Origin: Gammaproteobacteria bacterium | GTDB taxonomy: Bacteria > Pseudomonadota > Gammaproteobacteria > Burkholderiales > Rhodocyclaceae | Reading direction: 5' to 3' | DNA: 64,000 nucleotides | Assembly (NCBI GenBank): GCA_018828385.1 | Contig: JAHJVE010000006.1 | Location: 88,503 to 152,502, forward strand | In this document: in pieces, positions 30,171 through 40,398 of the stretch | How the letters are laid out: every line of letters begins with the position of its first letter | How positions within the stretch are numbered: position 1 is the first letter of the stretch | Position numbers and translations under genes: made by a program | Notes under the pieces: generated by a model | The model's input: the letters and a program-made list of their open reading frames with translations, nothing else | Told to the model about the DNA's origin: nothing | Databases searched by the model: none

Positions 30171-31016
30171 ATGAACCTGATCATCCAGGGCGGCGCGCTG
30201 CCCACCTTCCTGCTCGAACGCATCGTCGCCGCGACCGGGGCCGGTACCGTCGAGCCCAGCCCGCCACAAGTCGTCCGTCTGCGCCAGGCAACACGGACTG
30301 CCGAGTTCGACGCGCTGATCCCCATGATCGAAGCGGAAAAACTCGACTGGGCCTTCTCCCCGGTCGGCAAGAAACTCTCCGACTACGGCCTGATCTGTTT
30401 CGACATGGATTCGACGCTGATCACCATCGAATGCATCGACGAACTGGCCGATTTCGCCGGCAAGAAAGAAGAAGTCTCGGCCGTGACCGAAGCCGCCATG
30501 CGTGGCGAAATCGATTACAGCGAAAGCCTGCGCCGCCGACTGGCCCTGCTCGCCGGGCTCGACGCACGCGTCCTGGCCCGGGTGTTTGGCGAACGCTTGC
30601 TGCTTTCCCCTGGCGCCCGCGAACTGCTCGAAGCCTGCCAGAACGCCGGCCTGCGCACGGCCATCCTGTCGGGTGGGTTCACCTATTTCACCGAGCGCCT
30701 GCGCATCGAACTCGGTTTTGACTTCGCTACGTCAAATGAGCTGGAGATTTCCGGCGGCAAACTGACCGGCCGGGTCGTCGGCGACATCGTCGATGCCGCC
30801 GCCAAAGCCCATCACCTCGCACGGCTGACCGACGAACTCGGACTGAAGAAGGATCAGGTCATCGCCTGCGGCGACGGTGCCAACGACTTGCTGATGATGG
30901 CCCAATCTGGCCTTTCGGTCGCCTATCGCGCCAAACCGGCGACGCGGGCCAAGGCCGATGTGGCGATCAACTTCGGCGGTCTCGATGCACTGCTCAAGCT
31001 GTTCGACGACGAATAA
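30171..31016 (+). CDS. serB: phosphoserine phosphatase
   Basis: SerB, 281 residues, the last step of L-serine synthesis. A HAD phosphatase with DxDxT motif FDMDSTLITIE (nucleophile Asp), motif II SGGFTYFTERL and motif III/IV ACGDGANDLLMM. An N-terminal ACT-like region of about 70 residues precedes the catalytic domain, as in the E. coli enzyme. It follows the DUF167 gene by 3 bases and converges on the SulP gene. Confidence 0.96.
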   Translation: MNLIIQGGALPTFLLERIVAATGAGTVEPSPPQVVRLRQATRTAEFDALIPMIEAEKLDWAFSPVGKKLSDYGLICFDMDSTLITIECIDELADFAGKKEEVSAVTEAAMRGEIDYSESLRRRLALLAGLDARVLARVFGERLLLSPGARELLEACQNAGLRTAILSGGFTYFTERLRIELGFDFATSNELEISGGKLTGRVVGDIVDAAAKAHHLARLTDELGLKKDQVIACGDGANDLLMMAQSGLSVAYRAKPATRAKADVAINFGGLDALLKLFDDE

Positions 31017-31025
31017 GAACGGCGC

Positions 31026-32747
31026 CTATATTTCCGGACACCAGACCTTGGCCGGCCCCAGTTTTTCGTAAGCGGCATTGGCCGAAAGAAAGACCTCACC
31101 GGTCAACGCCGCCCAGAAGGCCGATTTCATCAGCCGGTCCTGTACCGGCCCTCTGACTTCTGCCAGATGCAGCTTGATGCCGCGCTCGGCCAGATCCTGG
31201 TTGAGTTCGGCAAAGACATCGGCCGCCGTGGTATCCATCAGATTGACACCACTCATCACCAGTACCAGATCACGCACACCGGCGACGCGTTCCAGCTCCT
31301 GATTCAGACGCTGCTCGACGGCGCCGAGATTGCCGAAGAACAATCGCTCATCGATACGCACAAAGAGCACGCCGGGTAGCGTTTCGACCTCGTAGCGCGC
31401 CACATTGCGGAAGTGTTCAGTGCCCGGCACCCGGCCAACCACGGCGATATGCGGCGTACTGACGCGCAGCAGCAGCGTCGCCATCGAGAGCATGATGCCC
31501 AGACCAATCCCCGCCTCCAGGCCAAAAATCAACACGCCACCGGCAGTGAACAAAAAAGCCAGGGCATCTGCCCGGTCATAAGCCCAAGCCTGCCTCAAGG
31601 CGCGCCAGTCGATCATCGACAACGCGGCAACGATGATGGTCGCCGCCAGCACGGCCAGCGGCAGGCGCTCGAACCATTGCGCCGCGCCAAGAACAACGCC
31701 GACCATGGCCAGCGCCGAGACAATGCTGGCCAGCGGCGTCTGCGCGCCGGCTGCGACGTTGATCGCCGAGCGCGAGGTACCACCGCCAACCGGCATGCCA
31801 CCATAAAACGCCGCCACGACATTGGCCGTACCAAGTCCGACCAGTTCGGTATTGGCATCAATGCGTTCGCGCCGACTGATGGCCAGCGCCTGCGCCATGG
31901 TAATCCCCTGCACCATGCCGATCAGGGCCATGACGAAAGCCGGCTGTAACAGGCGATGCGCGGTATCGAGGCTGGGCATGAAAAAGGTGAAACCGGGCAG
32001 TCCCGCCACCACCGAACCGACAACGGCAACGCCTTCGCCCCGATCAAGATCAAAACCAACCACGGCCAGCATGCCGCCCAGCACAATCAGCAAAGGCATC
32101 AGACGGACGACAAAAGCGGCCTTGGCCCGACTCAGGCCGGCGGCCTGCAGCCAGCCGGCCAGCCATAGACGCACGATGGCCAGGGCCATAAGTGCTGTCA
32201 CACCAACCAGCAGCGTCGGAAGATGGTTATCCGGGGCCTGGCGCAATAGATCGAGCAGGATGGCGCCGCTGCTCGCACCGTGCGGTTCGACGCCGAGCAG
32301 GTATTTGATCTGGCTGACGATGATCAGCACCGATGAACCTGAAATAAAGCCGCTGATCACCGGTCGACTAAGCAATTGCGACAAAAAGCCCAGACGCAGC
32401 AGGCCACAGGCGAGCAGCATCAGCCCCGATAGCAGCGATAGCGCTGCAGCCAGCACGATGTATTCAGGCGAACCGGGCTGCGCAATCGGGCTGAGCACCG
32501 AATAGGTCATGATCGCGGTGATGGCCACCGGCCCGACGGCCTGCACCATGCTGCTGCCAAACAACGCGTAGGCGATCACCGGGAAAATGCTGACGTACAA
32601 GCCGAGTTGCGGCGGCAAACCGGCGAGCAGCGCGTAGGCCAGGCTCTGCGGGATGACGAGGATGGTAACGATGAGACCGGCCGTAACATCCGCGCCCAGT
32701 TTGTCCTTCGGGTAATGGACGAGCCAGTCGGGGATGAGCCTGGTCAT
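31026..32747 (-). CDS. SulP-family anion transporter with STAS domain
   Basis: A 573-residue SulP/SLC26 transporter. The motif PQSLAYALLAGLPPQLGLY and about 12-14 helices form the transport domain; a C-terminal STAS domain starts near 445 (VLFVRIDERLFFGNLGAVE). Likely cargo is sulfate or bicarbonate, but family members differ and the sequence does not decide. It is the last gene of a minus-strand group of four, 5 bases after an 87-residue gene. Confidence 0.9.
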   Translation of the reverse strand: MTRLIPDWLVHYPKDKLGADVTAGLIVTILVIPQSLAYALLAGLPPQLGLYVSIFPVIAYALFGSSMVQAVGPVAITAIMTYSVLSPIAQPGSPEYIVLAAALSLLSGLMLLACGLLRLGFLSQLLSRPVISGFISGSSVLIIVSQIKYLLGVEPHGASSGAILLDLLRQAPDNHLPTLLVGVTALMALAIVRLWLAGWLQAAGLSRAKAAFVVRLMPLLIVLGGMLAVVGFDLDRGEGVAVVGSVVAGLPGFTFFMPSLDTAHRLLQPAFVMALIGMVQGITMAQALAISRRERIDANTELVGLGTANVVAAFYGGMPVGGGTSRSAINVAAGAQTPLASIVSALAMVGVVLGAAQWFERLPLAVLAATIIVAALSMIDWRALRQAWAYDRADALAFLFTAGGVLIFGLEAGIGLGIMLSMATLLLRVSTPHIAVVGRVPGTEHFRNVARYEVETLPGVLFVRIDERLFFGNLGAVEQRLNQELERVAGVRDLVLVMSGVNLMDTTAADVFAELNQDLAERGIKLHLAEVRGPVQDRLMKSAFWAALTGEVFLSANAAYEKLGPAKVWCPEI

Positions 32748-32752
32748 GGTGC

Positions 32753-33016
32753 TCAGGTTTTCTTGACGAGTTGTCTGGCGAAGGCTGCGTCGTTCTTGGT
32801 GACGCGCGGCACGACCTGCGGCCCGAGCGCATTGACGGCCTTGACGAAATCATCGAGCGGCAAGGCGGCGCAGATTTCCTGGAGACCTTCGCTGCTGCGC
32901 TCACGCAAGACGAACTGGCCGTCGCCGGTCATTGCCATGACGTATTGCCGGCTGGCGCTGCGCTCGTTGAGGCGGGCAACGGCTGCGGCAGCGCGGGTCG
33001 AGCGACGGGCGGTCAC
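32753..33016 (-). CDS. hypothetical protein upstream of SulP
   Basis: An 87-residue protein, basic, starting at GTG 33016 within a GTGA overlap with the next upstream gene. It contains ASRQYVMAMTGDGQFVLRER and ends KNDAAFARQLVKKT. I do not recognise a family. Tight coupling on both sides supports a real gene. Confidence 0.6.
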   Translation of the reverse strand: MTARRSTRAAAAVARLNERSASRQYVMAMTGDGQFVLRERSSEGLQEICAALPLDDFVKAVNALGPQVVPRVTKNDAAFARQLVKKT

Positions 33017-33210
33017 TTGTATTTCTTGAAAACAGCCTTGGCGTCGAGATGGGCGCGATCCAGCGTACAGATTGACTCATCGTCGTCATGACCGGTAAAA
33101 AAGTCATCGGCCTGAGCGCGCATCACCATCTTAATGGCGGCATCGTCGGCCACATCGTACTTTTCGGTGATGAGGGTAGTTACTTCGTCGAGATGTTCTT
33201 CGTAGGTCAT
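33013..33210 (-). CDS. hypothetical acidic small protein
   Basis: A 65-residue acidic protein ([16 protein letters not shown] at the start, [12 protein letters not shown] in the middle). No named family is recognised. It overlaps the upstream VF530 gene by ATGA and the downstream gene by GTGA, which supports translation of all three as a coupled set. Confidence 0.6.
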   Translation of the reverse strand: MTYEEHLDEVTTLITEKYDVADDAAIKMVMRAQADDFFTGHDDDESICTLDRAHLDAKAVFKKYK

Positions 33211-33434
33211 GGCAAGTCGAATTCAGTAGAAATATAGAGCGCCTCGACCTTTTCCCGCGCCCACGGGGTGCGGCGCAGGAATTTGAGGCTGGAAGCGACG
33301 CTCGGGTCGAGATTGAAGCAACGGATGTCGATGATCTGCCCCAACTCGGACCAGCCGTAGCGGGCAACCAGCCGGTTCAGGATGGTTTCCAGCGTCAGGC
33401 CATGCAGTGGATTATTGGCTTGTTTTTCGGACAT
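33207..33434 (-). CDS. VF530 (DUF2132) family protein
   Basis: A 75-residue protein of the VF530/DUF2132 family, recognisable by NPLHGLTLE near the start and [19 protein letters not shown] plus [13 protein letters not shown] structure is known for the family and DNA binding has been proposed. I use ATG 33434 ([12 protein letters not shown]). It is the first gene of the group that ends with the SulP transporter. Confidence 0.85.
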   Translation of the reverse strand: MSEKQANNPLHGLTLETILNRLVARYGWSELGQIIDIRCFNLDPSVASSLKFLRRTPWAREKVEALYISTEFDLP

Positions 33435-33461
33435 GGGCGGCAAATTTGGATCAGGGGAAAT

Positions 33462-33761
33462 TCAGGCTGGCGTATAGAAAATTTGCCGCTCGCGCAGGCA
33501 TTCGCTGTCACCCATTTCGAAAACACGGCAGTTATCGGGCCGTCTATCGTAAATCGTGCAGCGCATGGTGTCACGATCCAGCGCGGCGCACCAGCCGTCA
33601 TCGAGCCGGCGCATGACCCAGCCCCCCCAGTCGTCCTGGGTGGCAAAGCGACGAGGCACATCGTCGCCTTCCATCAACATGACCTCAAGCTGGCAGCAGC
33701 AAGCCGAGCATTTGTCGCAGGTGACGCTCGACGCGGAAATCAGGCGACCTCGTCGATCCAC
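33462..33761 (-). CDS. YkgJ-family Cys-cluster protein
   Basis: A 99-residue protein with the YkgJ signature CDKCSACCCQLEV near the N-terminus and further Cys at C-x8-C and near the end (NCRVFE, SEC). These proteins are thought to bind a metal or iron-sulfur cluster. It starts with GTG 33761, 22 bases inside the iscX 3' end, and looks like the last gene of the isc operon. Confidence 0.83.
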   Translation of the reverse strand: MDRRGRLISASSVTCDKCSACCCQLEVMLMEGDDVPRRFATQDDWGGWVMRRLDDGWCAALDRDTMRCTIYDRRPDNCRVFEMGDSECLRERQIFYTPA

Positions 33762-33934
33762 GCCTGCTGGATGGCTTCGAGAATTTTCTCGCCGCAGTGC
33801 TTGGGATCATCGCTGAAGCCAGGCAAAGCCATGACCCAATCGCGCAAATCGACAAAATTGATCGTCAGCGGATCCTTGTCAGGATGCTTCTCACTCAATT
33901 CGATGGCGATATCGTTGATGTCAGTCCATTTCAT
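33740..33934 (-). CDS. iscX: Fe-S assembly protein IscX
   Basis: IscX, 64 residues, a small acidic protein that binds IscS and iron and modulates cluster assembly. The motif [15 protein letters not shown] and the C-terminal EAIQQAWIDE are diagnostic. ATG 33934 overlaps the fdx stop (ATGA). Confidence 0.95.
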   Translation of the reverse strand: MKWTDINDIAIELSEKHPDKDPLTINFVDLRDWVMALPGFSDDPKHCGEKILEAIQQAWIDEVA

Positions 33935-34275
33935 TTGCGATGCCCCTCCTTCGCCATGTTGATGCTGTATTTCGGAATTTCGACCGTCAGCGGAGTTGAC
34001 CGTACGATTGCCTGGCAACCGAGGCGGGAATTGGGTTCCAGGCCCCAGGCCTTGTCGAGCAGGTCTTCTTCGATGTCCTCTGCCGCATCCAGCGAGTTGA
34101 AGCCTTCGCGCACGATGACGTGGCAGGTTGTGCAGGCGCAGGACATTTCGCAGGCGTGGTCAAGTTCGATCTCGTTGGCGAGCAGGTTTTCGCAGATCGA
34201 AACTCCCTCCTCCGCCTCGATCACCGCGCCATCGGGACAAAGCTCGAGGTGCGGCAGGACGATGATTTGCGTCAT
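33931..34275 (-). CDS. fdx: [2Fe-2S] ferredoxin of the isc operon
   Basis: An adrenodoxin-type ferredoxin of 114 residues. Cluster ligands are C42, C48, C51 and C87. It gives electrons for cluster assembly on IscU. It overlaps hscA and iscX by ATGA at each side. The C-terminal region ([10 protein letters not shown]) is encoded by a stretch that weakly resembles the dispersed 35-bp element. Confidence 0.96.
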   Translation of the reverse strand: MTQIIVLPHLELCPDGAVIEAEEGVSICENLLANEIELDHACEMSCACTTCHVIVREGFNSLDAAEDIEEDLLDKAWGLEPNSRLGCQAIVRSTPLTVEIPKYSINMAKEGHRK

Positions 34276-36152
34276 GCGTCTTCTCCCATTTTGATGTCGT
34301 CGACATTGCGTCCGGACAACACTTTCTTGATGCTCTGATCCATGCGGCGATGGGCAAATGCCTGCGTCTCAAAGCCAAGATCGTCCATGGCAATGTTGAT
34401 CAGGCGGCGATTGTCGCCAGCCATGGTCGCGCGCAATTTGGCGATGGTCGCGACAATCTTGGCTGTCTCGGCCTCGTTGAGCAGATGCGGGTCTTCCTTC
34501 AGCGCCGCCTCGGTCGCCTCGATCATGCGCTGCGCCTCGACTTGCGCTTCCTTCAAGGCGCGGCTCATCGCGTCGTCCTTGGCGTGCTCCATGGAGTCCT
34601 TGAGCATGCCGGCAATCTCGTCATCCGAGAGGCCATAGGATGGCTTGACGGTCACGCTCGACTCAACGCCGGTCGTCTGCTCACGGGCCGCCACCGACAG
34701 CAAGCCATCGGCATCGACCTGAAAGGTGACGCGGATGCGCGCCGCACCAGCCACCATCGGCGGAATGCCGCGCAGCTCGAAGCGGGCCAGTGAACGACAG
34801 TCGCTGACCAGTTCGCGCTCCCCCTGAACGACGTGAATCGCCATGGCCGTCTGGCCATCCTTGAAGGTCGTGAACTCCTGGGCGCGCGCCGTCGGGATGG
34901 TCGAGTTGCGGGGAATGACCTTTTCGGTCAGACCACCCATCGTTTCCAGGCCGAGTGACAGCGGAATGACGTCGAGCAGCAGCCAGTCGTCCTTGCCGGT
35001 CTTGTTGCCGACCAGCAGATTGGCCTGCGTTGCCGCGCCGAGCGCGACGACCTTGTCCGGATCGAGATTGGTCAGCGGCTCCTGACGGAAAAAATCGCCG
35101 ACGGCCTTCTGCACCTGCGGCATGCGGGTCGCACCGCCGACCATGACAACGCCCTTGATGTCTTCAGCCCGCAAACCGGCATCGCGCAAGGCCTTCTTGA
35201 CCGGCTGCAGGGTCTTCGAGATCAGGGTCTGGGCAATGCCGGCGAAGGTCGTCACGTCAAGCTTCAGATCAACCATTTCCCCGGTCGAAAGACGCGCCGT
35301 CAGCGGTGCTTCCGGATTGTTGGTCAGAAACTCTTTTGCCTCGCGGCAACGCATCATGAGCAGACGGCCATCTTCCGGCGACAACGGCTGCAGCTTGGCC
35401 TGCTCGATGACCCAGCAGAAAATCCGATGATCGAAGTCGTCGCCGCCCAGCGCCGAATCGCCACCGGTGGACATCACCTCGAAGACGCCCTTGGTCAGCT
35501 TGAGGATGGAAATATCGAAGGTGCCGCCACCCAGATCGTATACGGCATAAACGCCTTCGGCCCCGTTATCCAGCCCGTAGGCGATGGCGGCAGCAGTCGG
35601 TTCGTTGAGCAGGCGCAGAACGTTGAGCCCAGCCAGACGGGCGGCATCCTTTGTCGCCTGGCGCTGCGCATCGTCGAAATAAGCAGGGACGGTGATCACG
35701 GCACCGACCAGATCGCCGGCTAAGGCGGTTTCGGCCCGCTGTTTGAGGCTTTTCAGGATTTCGGCCGAGACTTCGACCGGACTCTTGATGCCGGCGATGG
35801 TATTGACCTTGACCATGCCTGGCGCTTCGATGAAGTCATAGGGCATCGATTCAACGTGGGCAATATCCTTCAGGCCGCGCCCCATGAAGCGCTTGACCGA
35901 AACAATGGTATTGCGCGGATCGATTGCCTGCTTGGTCTGGGCATCGTAGCCCACCTCGGTCGAGTTATCGGCATGGTAGCGAACGACTGACGGCAACAAA
36001 GGCCGCCCCTGCTCGTCGCTCAGGCAGATGGAAATTCCGCTGCGGACAGTGGCCACCAGCGAATTGGTAGTGCCCAGGTCGATCCCGATGGCGAGCTTGT
36101 GCTCGTGCGGTGCCGCCGATTCGCCCGGTTCGGCGATTTGAAACAGTGCCAT
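34272..36152 (-). CDS. hscA: Fe-S assembly chaperone HscA
   Basis: HscA, 626 residues, an Hsp70 specialised for IscU. ATPase motif [12 protein letters not shown], phosphate loop and [13 protein letters not shown]; substrate-binding domain from about 390, ending without the DnaK-type EEVD/K-rich tail. Its IscU target motif LPPVK is present in the neighbouring iscU. It follows hscB by 2 bases. Confidence 0.97.
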   Translation of the reverse strand: MALFQIAEPGESAAPHEHKLAIGIDLGTTNSLVATVRSGISICLSDEQGRPLLPSVVRYHADNSTEVGYDAQTKQAIDPRNTIVSVKRFMGRGLKDIAHVESMPYDFIEAPGMVKVNTIAGIKSPVEVSAEILKSLKQRAETALAGDLVGAVITVPAYFDDAQRQATKDAARLAGLNVLRLLNEPTAAAIAYGLDNGAEGVYAVYDLGGGTFDISILKLTKGVFEVMSTGGDSALGGDDFDHRIFCWVIEQAKLQPLSPEDGRLLMMRCREAKEFLTNNPEAPLTARLSTGEMVDLKLDVTTFAGIAQTLISKTLQPVKKALRDAGLRAEDIKGVVMVGGATRMPQVQKAVGDFFRQEPLTNLDPDKVVALGAATQANLLVGNKTGKDDWLLLDVIPLSLGLETMGGLTEKVIPRNSTIPTARAQEFTTFKDGQTAMAIHVVQGERELVSDCRSLARFELRGIPPMVAGAARIRVTFQVDADGLLSVAAREQTTGVESSVTVKPSYGLSDDEIAGMLKDSMEHAKDDAMSRALKEAQVEAQRMIEATEAALKEDPHLLNEAETAKIVATIAKLRATMAGDNRRLINIAMDDLGFETQAFAHRRMDQSIKKVLSGRNVDDIKMGEDA

Positions 36153-36154
36153 TT

Positions 36155-36679
36155 TTATTCTTCCAGCGACGCCAACGCGTCGTCGATTTCGTACAGGAGT
36201 TTTTCCAGGAACATCAGGCGACGAACACGATCAGTGGCCAGTGCATGCTCACCCTGATCGAACAATTCGCCGAGTTCTTCATAGCGGGCATTGATATCCC
36301 CGCGCAGTCGGTTGTGCAGGCGCTCGAGTTCGTGATGATCGCCGCCAGAGCGCGCCTCCATGACCGCCTCGCGCCATTCCATCTGCTCCATCAGGAAATC
36401 CGCCGGCATGGCGGTATTGCTTTCCGCCTGGACGTCATGACCCGCCAGATGAAGCAGGTATTTGGCCCTTTCCAGCGGCCTTTTCAGCGTCTGGTAGGCC
36501 TCGTTGGCATGCGTCGCCCACTGCATCGAGAGCCGACGCTCCGCATCGCCCGCGTTGGCAAATCGATCCGGATGGACCTGGGCCTGAATATCGCGATAGC
36601 GGGAGTCGAGGTCAGACAGATCGAGCCGGAAGCCCGGACTCAACCCGAACAGCGAGAAATGGTCGGCCCGGATATCCAT
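36155..36679 (-). CDS. hscB: Fe-S assembly co-chaperone HscB
   Basis: HscB, 174 residues, a J-protein that delivers IscU to HscA. The J-domain HPD motif is in [15 protein letters not shown], and a C-terminal three-helix domain follows. Its ATG shares one base with the iscA stop (TGATG). Confidence 0.95.
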   Translation of the reverse strand: MDIRADHFSLFGLSPGFRLDLSDLDSRYRDIQAQVHPDRFANAGDAERRLSMQWATHANEAYQTLKRPLERAKYLLHLAGHDVQAESNTAMPADFLMEQMEWREAVMEARSGGDHHELERLHNRLRGDINARYEELGELFDQGEHALATDRVRRLMFLEKLLYEIDDALASLEE

Positions 36680-37002
36680 CAGACGTTAAACGATTCGCCG
36701 CAACCGCACTGATCCTTGACGTTCGGATTGTTGAACTTGAAACCTTCATTCAAGCCTTCGCGGGCAAAGTCCAATTCCATGCCATCGAGATAAGGCAGAC
36801 TCTTGGCGTCGACAATGACCTTGACGCCGTTGTGTTCGAAGACCAGATCATCAGGATTCACCTCGTCGACGAACTCGAGCTTGTACGCCATGCCGGAACA
36901 ACCGCTGGTCCGCACACCGAGGCGCAGGCCGATGCCCTTGCCGCGCTTTGCCAGAAAGTTGGCGACGTGTGTTGCCGCCTTATCGCTCAAGGTGACGCCC
37001 AT
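36679..37002 (-). CDS. iscA: A-type Fe-S carrier IscA
   Basis: IscA, 107 residues. The three conserved cysteines are C35 (SGCSG), C99 and C101 (CGCGESF). It is 2 bases after iscU and overlaps hscB by one base. Confidence 0.96.
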   Translation of the reverse strand: MGVTLSDKAATHVANFLAKRGKGIGLRLGVRTSGCSGMAYKLEFVDEVNPDDLVFEHNGVKVIVDAKSLPYLDGMELDFAREGLNEGFKFNNPNVKDQCGCGESFNV

Positions 37003-37004
37003 GC

Positions 37005-37388
37005 TTATTCTCCGTGCTTTTTCTTGTAATCGGCCACAGCTGCCTTGATGGCATCTTCGGCCAGAATCGAACAGTGAATTTTAACCGGCGGCAGGGCCAA
37101 CTCTTCGGCAATTTCGGTGTTTTTGATCGACAAGGCTTGATCGACCGTCTTGCCCTTTACCCATTCTGTAACGAGCGAAGACGATGCGATGGCCGAACCG
37201 CAGCCATAGGTCTTGAACTTGGCATCCTCGATCACGCCGGACTTATTGACCTTGATCTGCAGTTTCATGACATCGCCGCAGGCCGGCGCACCGACCATGC
37301 CGGTACCAACGCCGTCATCTTCCTTGCCGAAGGAACCGACGTTACGGGGATTTTCATAGTGATCGATAACTTTGATGCTGTAGCTCAT
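37005..37388 (-). CDS. iscU: Fe-S cluster scaffold IscU
   Basis: IscU, 127 residues. Ligands C37 (with D39), C63 and C106, and the HscA-binding motif LPPVK (99-103). It is preceded by iscS with a 21-base gap and a clear AAGGAGAAAC ribosome site. Confidence 0.97.
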   Translation of the reverse strand: MSYSIKVIDHYENPRNVGSFGKEDDGVGTGMVGAPACGDVMKLQIKVNKSGVIEDAKFKTYGCGSAIASSSLVTEWVKGKTVDQALSIKNTEIAEELALPPVKIHCSILAEDAIKAAVADYKKKHGE

Positions 37389-37409
37389 GCTGTTTCTCCT
37401 TGAATTTCT

Positions 37410-38621
37410 TTAGTGTGCTGCCCACTGAACGGCACTGAGGTCGATGCCGTCCTTGAACATTTCCCACAACGGAGAAAGCTCACGCAACTTACCAACTTTT
37501 GTATGCAACAATTTGATTGCATAGTCTATTTCTTCTTCAGTCGTAAAGCGACCAATACTAAAACGGATGGAGCTGTGCGCCAACTCGTCGTCACGCCCAA
37601 GAGCGCGCAAAACATAAGAAGGCTCCAGACTGGCCGAGGTGCAGGCTGAGCCGGAAGATACCGCCAGATCCTTGATGGCCATGATCATCGACTCACCTTC
37701 AACATAAGCAAAGCTGATGTTCAGATTGTGCGCCACGCGTTGGGTCAGGTCGCCATTGACGAAGGTTTCTTCAATGTCCTGCAGGCCTTTCAGGAGCTTG
37801 TCACGCAAGGCGCCGATACGCTTGTTCTCTTCAGCCATCTCTTCCTTGGCCAGACGGAAGGACTCGCCCATACCAACGATCTGATGCGTCGCCAGCGTAC
37901 CGGAACGGAACCCGCGCTCATGACCACCCCCATGCATCTGCGCCTCGAGGCGGATGCGCGGCTTGCGGCGAACGTAGAGTGCGCCAATTCCCTTTGGGCC
38001 ATAGGTCTTGTGGGCCGAGAAACTCATTAGGTCGACCTTGAGCTTGCTCAAGTCGATATCAACCTTCCCCGTAGCCTGCGCCGCATCAACGTGAAAAATA
38101 ATGCCCTTCTCACGACAGATTTCACCCAGTTCAGCGATCGGCTGAATGACGCCGACTTCATTATTCACGTACATCACCGAAGCCAGAACGGTATCCGGAC
38201 GAATGGCGGCCTTGAAGACATCCAGATCAAGCAGGCCATCTTCCTTGACGTCAAGGTAAGTGGCTTCAAACCCCTGGCGCTCCATTTCACGCACCGTATC
38301 AAGCACAGCCTTGTGCTCGGTCTTGACGGTAATGATGTGCTTGCCCTTGGTACCAGCGTAGAAATTGGCGGCACCTTTGATAGCGAGGTTATTGGATTCC
38401 GTGGCACCGGAGGTCCAGACAATTTCCTTGGGATCGGCATTGACCAGGGCAGCCACCTGCTCGCGCGCTTCTTCGACCGCTGCATCAGCTACCCAGCCGA
38501 AGCTGTGCGAACGCGATGCAGGATTACCGAAATGCTCGCACAGGTAAGGAATCATTTTTTCAGCGACGCGCGGGTCGACCGGGGTGGTTGCCGAGTAATC
38601 CAGGTAAATGGGGAGTTTCAT
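37410..38621 (-). CDS. iscS: cysteine desulfurase IscS
   Basis: IscS, 403 residues, a PLP enzyme that supplies sulfur to IscU. The PLP lysine is in [17 protein letters not shown] and the catalytic loop Cys in [15 protein letters not shown] use ATG 38621 ([14 protein letters not shown]), which gives a length like E. coli IscS (404) and leaves GAGA about 6 bases upstream. An ATG at 38627 is also possible. Confidence 0.96.
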   Translation of the reverse strand: MKLPIYLDYSATTPVDPRVAEKMIPYLCEHFGNPASRSHSFGWVADAAVEEAREQVAALVNADPKEIVWTSGATESNNLAIKGAANFYAGTKGKHIITVKTEHKAVLDTVREMERQGFEATYLDVKEDGLLDLDVFKAAIRPDTVLASVMYVNNEVGVIQPIAELGEICREKGIIFHVDAAQATGKVDIDLSKLKVDLMSFSAHKTYGPKGIGALYVRRKPRIRLEAQMHGGGHERGFRSGTLATHQIVGMGESFRLAKEEMAEENKRIGALRDKLLKGLQDIEETFVNGDLTQRVAHNLNISFAYVEGESMIMAIKDLAVSSGSACTSASLEPSYVLRALGRDDELAHSSIRFSIGRFTTEEEIDYAIKLLHTKVGKLRELSPLWEMFKDGIDLSAVQWAAH

Positions 38622-38662
38622 CGTCATTCTCGCTAAGTCGGGTTGTTCGGACAGGTCACACT

Positions 38663-39817
38663 TCAATGAAGGGCTGTCAGACCTTGCAGGCGTCCGACTG
38701 TCACCTGCAAGGCGTTGATAAATTGTTCAATCTCGGCTTCCGTATTACCAATACCGAGACTTACTCGCACTGCTCCGCGAGCAACCTCAGGGGCTACCCC
38801 CATGGCGCGCAGGACATGCGACGGCTCAGGATTGGCGCTGGAGCATGCCGCACCGCTCGCCACGGCAAACCCTTCGCGGTCCAGTTTACCGACCAGCGTT
38901 TCGCCATCGATATTGGGAAAGGCAAAGTAGCTGGTGTTCGGCAGACGGACCACATCCGTCGCAAAAATCCTGGCCCCCAAACCGGCCAACCCGACCTCCA
39001 GCTTCGCCTGCATGGCCCGCATGCGTGTCGATAGTTCGGCAACACGAACCGCGGCAAGTTCCGCAGCCACACCGAATCCGACGATCGCCGGGACATTTTC
39101 TGTGCCCGAGCGCAATCCTCGCTCATGACCACCACCGGCAATCTGCGGCTGTAACTCGACCCGTTTGTCGAGAACCAGGGCCGCAGCCCCCTTGGGACCA
39201 CCGGCCTTGTGCGCAGACAGGGTCATGGCATGAACGCCGGCGGCGTTGAAGGCACGGAAGTCGATAGCCAGCTTACCCAATGCCTGTACTGCATCAGTAT
39301 GAAACCAGGCGCCACTGGCTCGGGCGGCACCAGCCAGTGCCGCAATATCCTGCAGAACACCCGTTTCATTGTTGGCCAACATTACCGAGAGCAGCTTTGG
39401 CTTTTCGAGCAAGACCTCCGCGTAGTCCTCAATTTTTACCCTTCCTGCGCAGTCGACCGCAAGATTGCGAACCAGCCAACCTTGGCGCGCCAGCTGAGCA
39501 GCCGGCTTGAGTACACAAGGATGCTCGATGGCACTGACAGCAAGCATGCCAGGCTGAAGACTGGCGGCCGCCCCCTTCAGGAACAGGTTATTGGCTTCGC
39601 TGCCCCCGCTCGTAAACACCACCTCGGTTGGATGAGCATTGACCGCAGTCGCCACTTGTTGCCGCGCCTCGTCGATGGCCTGCCGTGCCCGGCGACCGTA
39701 TTCGTGCCGACTCGACGCATTGCCAAACTGGCTTTCCAGCCAAGGCAACATCGCCGCCAACACCGCCGGCTCAAGCGGGGTGGTGGCGTTATGATCAAGG
39801 TAAACAGGCCGCAACAT
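38663..39817 (-). CDS. second cysteine desulfurase (NifS/IscS-like)
   Basis: A 384-residue PLP cysteine desulfurase, clearly related to but distinct from the adjacent IscS. The PLP lysine lies in [16 protein letters not shown] and the catalytic Cys in [14 protein letters not shown], so it looks active. It sits between iscR (8-base gap) and iscS (41-base gap). A shorter C-terminus without the IscU-docking tail of IscS suggests a different acceptor. Confidence 0.92.
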   Translation of the reverse strand: MLRPVYLDHNATTPLEPAVLAAMLPWLESQFGNASSRHEYGRRARQAIDEARQQVATAVNAHPTEVVFTSGGSEANNLFLKGAAASLQPGMLAVSAIEHPCVLKPAAQLARQGWLVRNLAVDCAGRVKIEDYAEVLLEKPKLLSVMLANNETGVLQDIAALAGAARASGAWFHTDAVQALGKLAIDFRAFNAAGVHAMTLSAHKAGGPKGAAALVLDKRVELQPQIAGGGHERGLRSGTENVPAIVGFGVAAELAAVRVAELSTRMRAMQAKLEVGLAGLGARIFATDVVRLPNTSYFAFPNIDGETLVGKLDREGFAVASGAACSSANPEPSHVLRAMGVAPEVARGAVRVSLGIGNTEAEIEQFINALQVTVGRLQGLTALH

Positions 39818-39825
39818 GGCTTTAT

Positions 39826-40329
39826 TCAGGCAGCAACCGTTACCTTGTCACGCCCGGTACGAATTCGCGGCTGCGCAACAACGTGGCGCTGATCATCAAG
39901 CACGACTGAGCCAGGGACACGCTTTGCCTTTTCTCGCTGCACTAGATCGGCGAGCGTAACCGACGCAAGGTAGTCGAACATCTTGGCATTCAGTGTCGAC
40001 CACAGATCATGTGTCATGCAGCGGTGTTCATCATGGCAGTTCTCGCGACCACCACACTGGGTGGCATCCAACTGCTCATCGACAGCCCGTATGATGTCAG
40101 CCACGGCGACCCGATCGAATGGCCGCGCTATGCAATAGCCACCACCAGGGCCGCGCACGCTGTCGACCAGCTTGTGTCGACGCAATTTGCCGAACAATTG
40201 CTCAAGGTAAGAAAGCGAAATCCTCTGACGCTCACTGATGCTGGCCAGCGCCACCGGCCCTTCCTCGCCACGCATGGCAAGATCCATCATGGCCGTCACT
40301 GCGAAACGTCCCTTGGTTGTCAAACGCAT
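39826..40329 (-). CDS. iscR: Fe-S cluster regulator IscR
   Basis: An Rrf2-family repressor of 167 residues. The [2Fe-2S] ligands C92, C98, C104 and H107 match those of E. coli IscR. The winged-helix start MRLTTKGRFAVTAMMDLA is typical. It is the first gene of the isc operon, with two IscR-type boxes just upstream, so autorepression is expected. AGAGG precedes the ATG. Confidence 0.97.
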   Translation of the reverse strand: MRLTTKGRFAVTAMMDLAMRGEEGPVALASISERQRISLSYLEQLFGKLRRHKLVDSVRGPGGGYCIARPFDRVAVADIIRAVDEQLDATQCGGRENCHDEHRCMTHDLWSTLNAKMFDYLASVTLADLVQREKAKRVPGSVVLDDQRHVVAQPRIRTGRDKVTVAA

Positions 40330-40344
40330 TTCGAACCTCTGCTA

Positions 40345-40369
40345 ATAACCTAGTATCGTGGTCAACTAT
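40345..40369 (-). promoter_or_regulatory. IscR type-1 box, promoter-proximal
   Basis: On the minus strand it reads ATAGTTGACC...CTAGGTTAT, close to the E. coli type-1 IscR site (ATASYYGACTRWWWYAGT and CRRSTAT). It overlaps the -10 hexamer and the start site region of the isc promoter. Confidence 0.6.
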
Positions 40370-40394
40370 ATCCAATCCAGACAAAATTAGTCAA
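40365..40394 (-). promoter_or_regulatory. sigma70 promoter of the isc operon
   Basis: On the minus strand TTGACT (40394-40389) and TATAGT (40370-40365) are 18 bases apart and lead to iscR about 36 bases downstream. The -35 is formed partly by the last codons of cysE. Confidence 0.65.
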
Positions 40395-40398
40395 CTAT
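40374..40398 (-). promoter_or_regulatory. IscR type-1 box overlapping the cysE stop
   Basis: On the minus strand ATAGTTGACTAATTTTGTC plus TGGATT matches most positions of the type-1 IscR site, better than the other box on the left half. The same bases encode the last residues of CysE (I-V-D-stop) and the -35 hexamer of the isc promoter. Confidence 0.65.
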
